DNA from: Eunapius fragilis
Taxonomy: Eukaryota; Porifera; Demospongiae; Spongillida; Spongillidae
Reading direction: 5' to 3'
DNA: 64,000 nt
Assembly: GCA_963681505.1 (NCBI GenBank)
Contig: OY811971.1
Span: 11,421,242 to 11,485,241, forward strand
Shown here: positions 1 to 10,211 of the stretch, one piece after another
Layout of the letters: every line of letters begins with the position of its first letter
Position numbering within the stretch: the first letter of the stretch is position 1
Translations under genes and position numbers: made by a program
The notes under the pieces: model-generated
The model's database searches: none
What the model saw: the letters and a program-made list of their open reading frames with translations, nothing else
What the model was told of the DNA's origin: nothing

Positions 1-650
1 TATGTCAATCATTCCTTTTATAGTACACGTGACCCGCAACCATGATGCACAAAAACAGGGCGATGGACTGGTGTGGCAGAGGCATAGGGACATCTCACTA
101 GGTCTGTCTGACACTGCTATGCACTTTTTGTGTGCTATGCCCCTCCCCTTTGAGAACCGTAGCTATGTCAATCATTCCTTTTATAGTACAGGTGACCCGC
201 AACCATGATGCACAAAAACAGGGCGATGGACTGGTGTGGCAGAGGCATAGGGACATCTCACTAGGTCTGTGTGACACTGCTATGCACTTTTTGTGTGCTA
301 TACCCTCCCCTTTGAGAACCGTAGCTATGTCAATCATTCCTTTTATAGTACATGTGACCCGCAACCATGATGCACAAAGACAGGGCGATGGACTGGTATG
401 ACAGAGGCATAGGGACATCTCACTAGGTCTGTCTGACACTGCTATGCACTTTTTGTGTGCTATGCCCCTCCCCTTTGAGAACCGTGGCTATGTCAATCAT
501 TCCTTTTATAGTACAGGTGACCCGCAACCATGATGCACAAAAACAGGGCGATGGACTGGTATGATAGAGGCATAGGGACATCTCACTAGGTCTGTCTGAA
601 ATTGTTATGCACTGTTATGCCCCTCCCCTTGAAGACTGTGACTATGTCAA
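1..650. repeat. 163-bp satellite, four copies
   Basis: Four head-to-tail copies of a ~163-bp unit start at about 1, 164, 326 and 489, each beginning TATGTCAATCATTCC; a fifth start near 643 decays at once. The copies differ by a few substitutions and small deletions, the last one most. The array runs off the left edge, so its full size is unknown. The apparent ORFs on both strands simply repeat the unit and are not genes. Confidence 0.95.
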
Positions 651-1560
651 TCATTACTTGAATTGTATTAGTACAATACATTACCTGGAGCCATTCAAAG
701 GACAGTCTAGTTTGAGAATGGGTTATTTAGAGGGGTAAGTTGCAGACAGAGAGGCAGGCTTGACCTACTAACCTTTTTGCAGACGGAGAGGCAGGCTTGA
801 CCTACTAACCTTTGACAAAGCTCCCTTTTAACACACCATTCAAGTGGCGTTCAAAGCAATTGTTCTCTCGATCACGGAAGCTGAAGTCATCGAACCATTA
901 ATAGATATATAGAATTGTTTGGGCTATATATATATACAAGTACCACCAGCATAAATGCAGTCTGTGAAAGATTTGTTTGCTATGGTATGTTGATTTCAAT
1001 TCATATCTGCGCGGTGTGTATCACCAGATGAATCTGTCAGGGGAAGAAGAAATACAACATAAACTTTGCGAGACTCATTGCTGTTATCAGAAAGAAAGGC
1101 CTCACTCCTCTCAATTCCTCCCGATGTGGCCCGAATGGATACTGGTTCTTAGTTGCTGCAGCTTTATCTAACTGTATCAAACCATCAGATAATTATGTTC
1201 TTGCTGTATTATAAATGTTGGCAGTACAACAAAGGTGGTCTGCGCACATCTCTTGGTAAGGCATCAGTACATAAGTGTCTCACAAATTTGCTACTATAGT
1301 TTCTGTATTATTATTTACTGAAGACGAGTTACAGCATCAGGACAAAGAAGTGATTGGAGTCACAGAAGAAGGTGTAGACGACGATGGTGACATGGATGAT
1401 GTGAGTGGTGGTGATGTTGCTGAGGTGCAGGAGGAATTTGTCCCGTTATATGTTGGAGATAAAAGCTTGGTCGAGCCAAGGTTTGCTGATAAATACTAAA
1501 AAAATAGCCATATAAATAATGCTCTATACTACATGTTTTGTATAATTTTGAATGGAGTAT
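651..1560. other. Spacer with a 36-bp duplication and possible upstream exons
   Basis: No confident gene. A short direct duplication (GCAGACRGAGAGGCAGGC and following bases) lies at about 743-812. An acidic ORF at about 1320-1499 (many D and E, no recognised domain) and an open frame at about 1069-1214 could be 5' exons of the downstream PHD-transposase-protease gene or of a second gene, but I cannot place splice sites with confidence. Confidence 0.4.
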
Positions 1561-1564
1561 TGGA

Positions 1565-1881
1565 ATGCAAGTTGTTACGCCGATCGCGAATCATCAACAA
1601 GCAATAAACCTCGAAGCCTTGCTTCGTGAAGACGAGAAATTTTACTGCATCTGTCAGGAACCTTTCGATGAGTCATGGTTAAACAATACCTGGTCAATTA
1701 CAAAAATTGATGTGTAATGTTTTTCATTTTAAAAGGTTCATGATAGCATGTGACTACTGTGGCAAATGGTATCATGGCGATTGTGTCGGGATATCTTTAG
1801 AAAAATCTCTATGTATCACTGCATACAAATGCTCTGCATGTACCATGGAAGGCATACCCACTCCCTTCTATACAACTGAAG
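1565..1881 (+). CDS. PHD finger (two exons)
   Basis: Exon 1565-1677 starts at an ATG and ends in the middle of a TGG codon; after a 58-bp intron, exon 1736-1881 completes it. The joined product has the full C4HC3 ligand set: CIC, then CDYC, then HGDC, then CSAC, with the W before Y-H typical of PHD fingers. PHD fingers read histone H3 tails; a chromatin-targeting role here is inferred. A further small exon (1950-1993) continues in phase. Confidence 0.85.
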
Positions 1882-4800
1882 GTTCGTTTTCATTAATGTT
1901 GCTTTGAATACATGTTACTATAGTAAAAGCATTAATTTTTAATTACTAGCTGCACAGCAAAAGGAAGATACTCAAATTACATCAATTCATGAGGTATATG
2001 CTACATGTTGTGCATGTTGCTGTTATGCTGCAATTCCGTATGAGTACTGAACATGGTACAAAGAAATAGTTGCAATGTAATGAGTATTTAAAAAATACTT
2101 TTTATTTTAAGAATATGTTATTTTAAGATTATCTTTTAATTCACCAGGTTATTAATCTGTATAACATTATTCAGTTAGAGCAATAATTACTAACACAAAG
2201 TCAAATTGTTGAACGCATAAAATAAAGTTGTTAGTATGATGCATGTAAATTCCATGCTGATATAGTCTGCTATCAGGCTAGAGCCCATAAGGCTCTAGAG
2301 CCTCACATCTATGATGCTGCACTTAGGACCCCCCGCCACCTTGGTAGCTGTAGGCTGCTGTAGGTGCCTTGGGGCTTAGCCATGGCCTGCGGCGGCCACT
2401 GGCGGGGTTTGAGTTTATGGTGTGTAACTCTGGCGGTAGAGTGTATAACATTATTCATATCAGTCAGGCCTATCAAGGCAAACTGCTATATGTCTTGGTA
2501 AAACAATGGAAATTTATGAAGGCCACAATGCTGTTATGAGGAAATCACTAGATCAGTTTGGAAAATTTGACATAAGCCAAGATGAATTCCTCTTACATTT
2601 TGGCAATGAGAAAGTTAATCCTTCATGGGTTCATTTATTTTCTAAAGGATTGGCTGAAATCAATACATACTGCAGTTTTGCGTTTAGAAAACATTGGATT
2701 TAAAAAAAATCTATCATCTAATTTCTTCTTTAAAGCTAATGCTTATTGCACATTTTCTACGTGTAATGTGCTAGCATTTCTGGACATTAAAGATGAAGGA
2801 TTGTCGAACACTAATGTAACCATAAATGTCAAGTTTGAGGGGAGCATATGCCATATCGCCAGCGAACGACATGCTCGTAGATTGAGTCTAAGTGTCAGAA
2901 AAGATACACAGACATATTTCCAACAGACGCGTATACCTCCATCTAAAGAGTATATAGGAAGGCTTATGAAGCTCACACCTGGACAATTTGCAACAGGAAA
3001 TTGCGACAATGTAGGCTGTAACCCTTCTGCATTACGAAAAATATCATCGGAAGCAAGGCTTTCATTACAAGAAGACGAAAACCTTGTATCATCTCTGCTA
3101 ATACTTAAACAAATATTTGAATTAGATGAGACAAAACTTGTCAAAGAAGAATTTAACCAAAAACCAGCTGTTTGTGGGTACATACAGTGTATTCAGGCCT
3201 CTCCATTTGCAGTTGTATGCTTCAATGATGCAGCAGTGAGGTTGTATCACGAAGTAGCAAAGAGAAACCCTATATTTTGTGATGCTACTGGCACTATAGT
3301 GTCTGTTCGTAATGAGGCTGGAAATAAACTTGTAACATACTACTACAGCCTAGTGATAAAACACCCCATCAGAGGCAAACCGCCAATTGCAGTGGCAGAA
3401 TTAATATCAACGGATCACACTGTTTTAACTGTTTGCTACTTTATTAATTGCTTTCGACAAGCAGAGGGTTTAATATTTGGATTTAATAATCTCATTAGCC
3501 CCAAACACATAGTCATTGATCGCAGTATGGTTTTGTTGCTGAGCTTTCTGCAGGCATTTAATATGGAAACATTACACGAATACCTCCAAAGAACCTTCTG
3601 TGTATGTAGTGGAGCAGGAAGTGACAAGGATATTAAAAAGATATCTCCTCATGCCTGTACTAGTCACGTGATGAATTCTGCTAAAAAGGATTGCAAAAAG
3701 TGGTGAGTTGTACTAATTTAGATGTTTTCAATAGTAAAATGCAATATTTTTCTTCTACCGTAGGTTTCAGAAAAGGCTGTATTCTTTTTCTATGTACAGC
3801 TTTTCTAGCCTTGTAAACTGTACAACTTTAAATGAGTTGGTGAAGAGATTATGTCTCTTAAAAGTATTGTATTGCTCAGAAATGGAATCAGTAGATACCA
3901 GAAAAGCATACAATTGTATTGTCAGGATTGTAAACTTACTTAATAAAGAAACATTAACCTTGCCACATGAAAACGATTACTGCAATACAGAGGAAATATT
4001 AAATGACTTATCAGATTATGATAATGACTCATTACATGTGCAACCTTTTGGGGCATATTTCCAACTTAAAGTGGCAAAAGTGAGCCTAACATCACAGGAA
4101 AAGTGTAAAAATATATACTATCAACCACATTTTTTCTTAACGATCATTGAGAAATGGATGCCAATGGCACCATTTTGGACATGCCTGATGCTGGGTAAAA
4201 TTTAACTTTCGTATATAGTGTTCATAATTTCAATTTTTTTAAATTAACAGGCGATCTGGAATGTCATAAAGCAGAAAAGGCTTTAGATGCAACATCTCTG
4301 GTAATATAATTATGGCTGTAAAGCCATACACAATTTAGTTGATGGATATTATGGTACAACAGAATGAACTGACACGAACAGCTGGAACAATTGAAGCCTG
4401 GAATTACATTCTGAAAAAGGTCGATCATTCGCAAAAGCGATTGCGACCTGATGTATTCTTAAAAGAACACTACCCTTTGATAATTGCATGACAAAGGCAA
4501 TTCTTTGACGACATGACACAGCCTATTGAAAAACGAGTAAAGGTGAGTTGTTCTGCTAGCTACGTAATGTGCTATAATTATTTTCTAATTAGAAATCTCT
4601 TCTAAGAAAGCCATCTCGGCCACTTAAAGAGAAGTGGCAAAGACGAATTATCGACACAAAAAGATCCCATGGATTTTTCCAGCAGCCTCCTAAAGAATTA
4701 ATACATTTGATTGATATTGATGAGTTTACTGGTATGACAATGCTGTATTTCAGCATTGTAGTTTATGTTTTTTGTTTGGTTGTTGTTGCCGTACTGGGAT

Positions 4801-7800
4801 TGTTCCAGCCAAAGAAGTTGCCATGGTAAGCTTTCCAAAGCATGTTACTTTTACATCACCCTGTAACCTGGCTATGTTCTCCCCATACTACTCACATCAG
4901 CAACCAGACAATGACCCTCTCCCCACATCTTTTCCCGTTCTAAATTCTAGCAGCACATTGTTTCCAAACCCATCATCACCAGCACAACCATCTCCGAAGT
5001 CACCATCATTATTACCACGATCATACCAGTTACAAACGAAAGAGAAAACAGCATTGGGAGGTATGATTGAAGTTAATAAGAAACTTAATTCAGGACTTAA
5101 AAGTAATTCCAATCTTTGCTGGCTGAATTCGGTTTTGCAATCTCTTAGTTGCACTCCATTGCTGCTGATGCTGCAAGGTAAACTACCCATATCATTCAAG
5201 TTGGAACAGCTAGTAATTTTTAAATACTATAGCACTGCCTTCAACCGGTTTGACTCCACTTCAAGCAAGCTTTGTGGACCTAATGCAAAACCTCAAGAAC
5301 ACTGAAAAACGTTATTGTATATCTACTGACTTTGCAGTAAGGGTTTTTCAGTATCTTTACAGCTACAGTTAATTATAGCTCTACTCCAATAGAAGTTGCT
5401 AACAAGGGAAGCTGTATTCCTTCAGTATGGAGCTCAAAATGATTGCTGTGAAGGAATTATGGCAATAATAGAAAAGTTACTTATGTCAACTAATGTAAAT
5501 TTTAATTTGTTATAAGCAGCACACATTGGTAACCACTTTTTTTTTACAGATGCCATACAAGTGTGAGGAGGTTTTTAGAACAAAGGTCAACAAGGTTGCA
5601 CACTGCTGTTCATTGGTAATTGCTGTTCTTAAAAGTTTTAGTATTGACTTCACACTTCTCATCTAAAATAGCCTTTGCATGAGGTTTCATCATGTACTGT
5701 AGTTTCATGTGGTGATTCATCAAAAAGAAATGTGTTTGAGTCAATTTTGGTCTATCTGGAAGCAACTGTATTATCACACATGGAAGTACAAACGTAAGTA
5801 CCTTCCCATGGCACATCTGTAAGTGATTACTGTTTCTTTCAGGAGTTGTGAAAAGTGTAATAATTCTTTAGACATTATAGAAAGTCACATGCTGCTTCCA
5901 CCAGTATTAATTATTCACTGCAATCGGGTGTCAGATGAGAATACATCTGTCAAGCTTAAAAGCCAAGTAATTGTTCCAAGGTGATTTCTTTATGATTCAA
6001 AAAGAAACACTATTTTCATATCTAAGTACACAGATGGCAACAATTATCTCATCCAAGTATCGATGGAAGCATAAGTTACGAGCTGAGTTCAATAGTCGTG
6101 AGCAGATAAATCTTGATTATCAGTAGTATTGATTTATTTATCTTCACATTAAAGATCCATCATGGAGAGAGTGCTACAAGTGGACATTGTAACTAAATCA
6201 TTTGCTTAATTCATGGTATAAATTGTGGTTCTAATACAGATACGTGTGCAGCAAGAAATCAGAACAAGTGGATATTGTATAATGAAGCTAAAGTTACTGA
6301 AATTCAAACTTCACACTACAACACAATGCCGGAAGTGGAGGTATGTAATATATATTTTGAATAGCATTGATATCATTCTTTTGCAGGAAAACATTTGCCT
6401 TGCTATATATGCATCATGCATGAAAGATGCAAGTTACTATATTACGTGGTATTTTGTTACTCAAAACGCTTCTAATCCACTTAGACCTTTATTGATAAAA
6501 TTAATTCCACTCAACCCATTTGTGTTGGCACCCAATTTGTAAGAACATATCTAGGCTTAATGCTCTGCTTAAAGGATATGCTTTCTCAACAGCCGTTTGT
6601 TGGCTTGCCAGACCACTTGGAAGCCAAGGTTTGCACGTAACCCTAAGTGCAATTATATGCATGCAATGTTTTGTTTGATACATAAAGATACAAGGAACAC
6701 ATTAAAGCCACATTCCAGATTTCAGCTTCTGGAAACAGATATATTGGCTCTGGTATCAGGAGATTGGATTGATTCTCGAGTAAGTTCTCAAGATCTGGCA
6801 ACGGTTAGCAAGGTTTCATTCTTGAATGTGCTCATTTAGGTAATTGTTGCATACATGGAACTTCTGCAAACATCCTTGTCAAGTGTAGTCTAATTATCCA
6901 AATTTCTTTGCTCTAGTTCTGAAGTAACTTTCATTGTGTTACAACCAGGTGGGGAGAACGGTGATGTGCTTTGATCCCTTACTGATTCCAATATTAAGAG
7001 CAAATGGTTTTGAAGCAGTATCAACACTTTCGAAAGTGTGTATGAAAAGCAATCATTGTTACATGCATAAATTATACAATACTACAAGGGAGTAAACATA
7101 TTGATGTATGATGTGCTACTCTTCCCTGTGCACAAGACCAAACACTGGTGTTTGATGGTTGGTTAAAATAGATTCAGATTTGTTGTCATGTATTTCATGA
7201 ACCTGACAGGTGGTCCACCCTCACCAGAAAACTGTTGATTGCTTTGACCCATTGCATGACTCAAATGATGATGCCTTCAATTGGATATGGTTAGATAATG
7301 TGATAATTTGTATAGTACATTGAAATATTTTTTCTAATTTAAGGCTGTACATTTGCACTGAGGTTTACCATAACTTGAAGCAAAGGCTATCAATCTCAGA
7401 TTGGAAATACAATGACTCAAAAGTATGCACTTCTAGTGTTACCATCATGTGATGTAATATATTTTTAGACCAATGGTTCACCAGCTCAAACAAATTCAGT
7501 AGATTGCGGTACTTTTTTATGTTTCGTAAGAAAAAATTATGTTTTATTATCTAGCAGTTTTCAGTGAATTGATTATATTATCAGGCTGCTCGACTACAGG
7601 CTGAAGGTTTGCCATGCCTGCATACGCAGGTATGTTTAATAGTCCATGCCTTTAGTGGTTACTCTTATATCATTATGCTGCTGAAAGGAAATGATGAACA
7701 CATTCAGACACCAGATGGCCTATGAGCTATCTGAAGGAATGCTATACCCATTGCAAGGCAGCTCTTCCTGTTCTGCATGGAATTATACAAAAGATACTCC

Positions 7801-8760
7801 AAACTGAGGTGCACTTAGAGCCCCAGGATAACATTGGATCATAAAGTGTACATGCATCCTTAATTTTCTAACCATGCGTTTGCAGGCTGATGATGATGGT
7901 AGTGATAGCGTTGTCATGGATGAAGAAAGAGAGTTTCGAAGTGATGGTATGGGCCATTGTAGGGTAGTACTGTCATAGTGTATGAGAAAAAAAACGTGTA
8001 ACTTCTCATTTCAGAACAAGATCATGATGTATCAGATTACTCTGATGGTGGCGGAATGCGCAAACGATTTTGCAGTAAATTTCTCATTCCTACCTATGTT
8101 AATACTCCTGATCCAGATGACATCACTGCTCTAAAATGGGGCAGAGATCATTACATCCGTTTTTATCCGACATTGAGCAGACTGCCATACACGTAAGAAG
8201 AATAAGAGTGATTATCATATTATAATTGCCAACCCTTTGAAGGGAAAAATCATGTCCTTTCACACGGGAGTTCATAAGAAGTGTAGTAAAGGACATGGAA
8301 GTAAGATAGAAAATGTTACTACAAGAATATATCATGCTTTTATAATTATAGCCTACTATCAGAAAGCTTCAGAATGGACAGCTACTTAGTGAATATCATG
8401 GGAATATTCCTATTGTTAAAACGCTTGTGAAAAATGACTCATATTGGCCTTTGCAGCACTGTCAAGATATGGTAGGTTGCATGTGTCAACTTTAACCACA
8501 AGTCAATGGGATCATTTTAGGTTGATGAAATAATTCAATACCTTATGGAAGTGGAAAGTGACTGCAAGAAAACTGCTTCAGTTTCCATGACACCCATGAA
8601 CAAACTTATTGTATGGCCAGAAGTAAGGCACGTAGTGTATACATAATACGTAAATGACATGACTCTTTCATAGATTGTTACATCACTTATCATGAAACAC
8701 TATAATGTCAGTCGCAAGGAAGCGATTGCGCACTACCTTGCACACACATTTCCAGAATGA
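1565..8760 (+). CDS. Multi-exon PHD / MULE-like transposase / USP / Ulp1 gene
   Basis: About 30 short exons read in one direction. In order: a C4HC3 PHD finger (exons 1565-1677 and 1736-1881), a DDE-like transposase (2460-4731), a USP-type deubiquitinase (4809-6400), an Ulp1-type protease (6726-7690) and a low-complexity C-terminal part ending at the TGA 8758-8760. Splice phases agree at almost every junction I traced (for example 3702/3764, 4194/4251, 4300/4363, 4542/4593, 4731/4809, 5177/5233). MULE and related transposons are known to carry Ulp1 proteases; a USP and an Ulp1 protease together with PHD and transposase is unusual. Disruptions: an in-frame TGA at 4489-4491, apparent 1-bp frameshifts near 2495 and 2660, a 268-bp insertion at 2174-2441, and a possible frame slip near 7745. 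It is therefore a decaying element, or a locus in which only the protease part is kept. The true 5' end is unknown. Confidence 0.75.
2174..2441. mobile_element. 268-bp insertion with 16-bp target duplication
   Basis: The 16-mer TGTATAACATTATTCA occurs at 2158-2173 and again at 2442-2457. The DNA between is more GC-rich than its surroundings and includes the palindrome CTAGAGCC...GGCTCTAG. Without the insert and one 16-mer, an open frame from the acceptor at 2148 continues through the site. A 16-bp duplication suits a SINE- or LINE-mobilised insertion, but no poly-A tail or tRNA-like box is clear. The family is unknown. Confidence 0.6.
2460..4731 (+). pseudogene. MULE-like DDE transposase domain, broken
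   Basis: The main exon runs to 3702 and is followed by exons 3764-4194, 4251-4300, 4363-4542 and 4593-4731. The pattern resembles MULE-type transposases: IFCDATG (first Asp, about 3280), HIVIDRS followed by LQAFN (second Asp, about 3517), HACTSH (C-x-x-H motif, about 3655), and a candidate Glu in GTIEAW (about 4395). Assignment is by motif pattern only. Damage: the frame shifts by one base near 2495 and near 2660, and TGA 4489-4491 interrupts the frame that both neighbouring exons need. Either this copy is dead or the assembly has small indels here. Confidence 0.65.
4809..6400 (+). CDS. USP-type (C19) deubiquitinase domain
   Basis: Eleven exons join in consistent phase: 4809-5177, 5233-5336, 5393-5494, 5550-5615, 5672-5793, 5843-5980, 6034-6097, 6155-6188, 6240-6340, 6387 onward. 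The Cys box reads NSNLCWLNSVLQSL with catalytic Cys at 5117-5119. The second box reads QYGAQNDCCEGIM, like the QQDAxEF box. A C-x-x-C pair (SCEKC) follows. The His box reads SGHYTCAARN, split by an intron inside the Tyr codon, with catalytic His at 6185-6187, then WILYNEAKV (the W-x-x-Y-N/D block). All catalytic residues are present and there is no stop. A proline/serine-rich linker precedes the domain. Known chemistry is removal of ubiquitin; substrate unknown. Confidence 0.88.
6574..7780 (+). CDS. Ulp1-type (C48) cysteine protease domain
   Basis: Exons 6574-6627, 6726-6779, 6840-6884, 6949-7035, 7089-7157, 7210-7289, 7344-7422, 7469-7525, 7585-7629 and 7688 onward join in phase. Features in family order: SGDWIDSR joined to VIVAYMELL (the W-L-N-D...I...Y...LL helix of Ulp1/SENP), LLFPVHKTKHW with catalytic His at 7143-7145, VDCFDPLHD for the Asp, a Gln in SPAQTNSVD, and DCGTFLC with catalytic Cys at 7505-7507, then RHQMAYEL as in the C-terminal helix. 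The triad looks intact. The frame becomes uncertain near 7745: one frame reaches a TGA just before the donor at about 7808, while the +1 frame joins smoothly to the next exon. Confidence 0.85.
7888..8760 (+). CDS. C-terminal exons of the transposase-protease gene
   Basis: Four exons follow the Ulp1 domain: an acidic one (about 7888-7947), one at about 8016-8192 containing GGGMRKRF, one at about 8353-8470, and two short ones ending at 8760 in HTFPE-stop. The last part is helical and charged with no domain I recognise. Phases join. It probably forms the C-terminus of the same protein; a separate small gene is possible. Confidence 0.6.
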
Positions 8761-9059
8761 ATATGTTCGTATTTCGTAGTTCGTATTTCGTATTACTTTT
8801 TGTGTTCACCTACTATCGTGCCATTGCAACGCAGGCATTGAGGCACAAAAAGACCCTAACGGTACGACGTGCGGCGCGCGCACAGGTTATAGCCCTCCCT
8901 CCGACAGGCACCTTGTTGCCGCACAGAAAGTCCCTAACGGTATAAGATTAGAGTGCGGCGCGCGTCAGCAAGCGCACGCGCACCTTTTGATTATAGAATA
9001 ATCGAATTACATTGGAATGTGGTGCTGAGGAATGTGGTGCTAACTTCCAAGCGGTTGAT
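8761..9059. other. Spacer with a GC-rich direct repeat
   Basis: No gene seen. CCCTAACGGTA followed by a G/C-rich stretch (GCGGCGCGCG) occurs twice, at about 8854-8880 and 8932-8967. The GC content is far above the neighbours. This could be the 3' terminal part of the transposon upstream, but I found no matching inverted copy near its 5' end. Confidence 0.4.
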
Positions 9060-10130
9060 CAAGAATTAGTAAGAATCTTATAAGAACTTTATTTCTTATA
9101 AGAAAAAGGGTAAGAAACAATAAGCGTCGTAAGATCCTAAAGCCCTATAAGATTCTAACAAGATTCCTACAAGAAACGTATAGGAACGTGTAAGAATTAC
9201 CTAAGAACAAAACAGGATCTTATAAGAAATTGACGCTGCAGGATTCCTGTAAGAGTCTTGCAATATTTCTTCTAAAAACAAAACAGGAATATTATATAAG
9301 AATAGAAGCTGCAGGATTCTTGTAAGAGTCTTGTAATATTTCTTATAAGAACAAAACAGGAATCTTATAAGAATAAACGCTGCAGGATTCTTGTAAGAGT
9401 CTTGTAATACTTCTAATAAGAACAAAACAGCAATTTTATAAGAATAGACGCTGCAGGATTCTTGTAAGAGTCTTGTAATATTTCTTATAAGAACAAAACA
9501 GGAATCTTATAAGAATAGACGCTGCAGGATTCTTGTAAGAGTCTTGCAAGATTTCTTATAAGATCAAAACTGGAATTTTATAAGAATTGACGCTGCAGGA
9601 TTCCTATAAGAGTCTTGCAATATTTCTTATAAGATCAAAACTGGAATCTTATAAGAATTGATGCTGAAGGATTCCTGTAAGAGTCTTGCAATATTTCTTC
9701 TAAAAACAAAACAGGAATGTTACATAAGAATAGAAGCTGCAGGATTCTTGTAAGAGTCTTGTAATATTTCTTACAAGAACAAAACAGGAATTTTATAAGA
9801 ATAAACGCTGCAGGATTCTTGTAAGAGTCTTGTAATACTTCTTATAAGAACAAAACAGCAATCTTATAAGAATTGACTCTGCAGGATTCTCATAAGAGTC
9901 TTGCAAGATTTCTTATAAGATCAAAACAGGAATCTTAAAAGAATAGACGCTGCAGGATTCTTGTAAGAGTATTTCTTATAAGAACAAAACAGGAATCTTA
10001 TAAGAATAGATGCTGCAGGATTCTTGTAAGTGTCTTGTAATATTTCTTATAAGAACAAAACAGGAATCTTATAAGAATAGACGCTGCAGGATTCTTGTAA
10101 GAGTCTTGTAATATTTCTTATATCATGCGG
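9060..10130. repeat. 71-bp satellite, about 13 copies
   Basis: Tandem units of ~71 bp carry AGAACAAAACAGGAAT and GCTGCAGGATTC(T/C)TGTAAGAG. The GCTGCAGGATTC mark recurs near 9234, 9309, 9380, 9451, 9522, 9593, 9663, 9735, 9808, 9879, 9950, 10013 and 10083. Most units are 70-73 bp; one near 9960 is shortened. The array ends abruptly at a GC-rich stretch (GCATGCCGCGGCCGG). A related but degenerate array lies at 12930-13380. Confidence 0.93.
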
Positions 10131-10211
10131 CATGCCGCGGCCGGCTCCCATGCACGTCACACAGGCAAACTTCCGTTCAATCACTAATATCATCGAAGTC
10201 TTCTCAAGTAG

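Noticed and set aside
1069-1214. Possible OTU-type protease start (NGYWFLVAAALSN)
   Set aside because: It resembles the DGNCLFRAL motif only in spacing and lacks the catalytic Asp and Cys; no second motif follows.
9060-10130. CRISPR-like array
   Set aside because: Regular 71-bp spacing, but the units are fully repetitive with no unique spacers, and the DNA is eukaryotic. It is a satellite.
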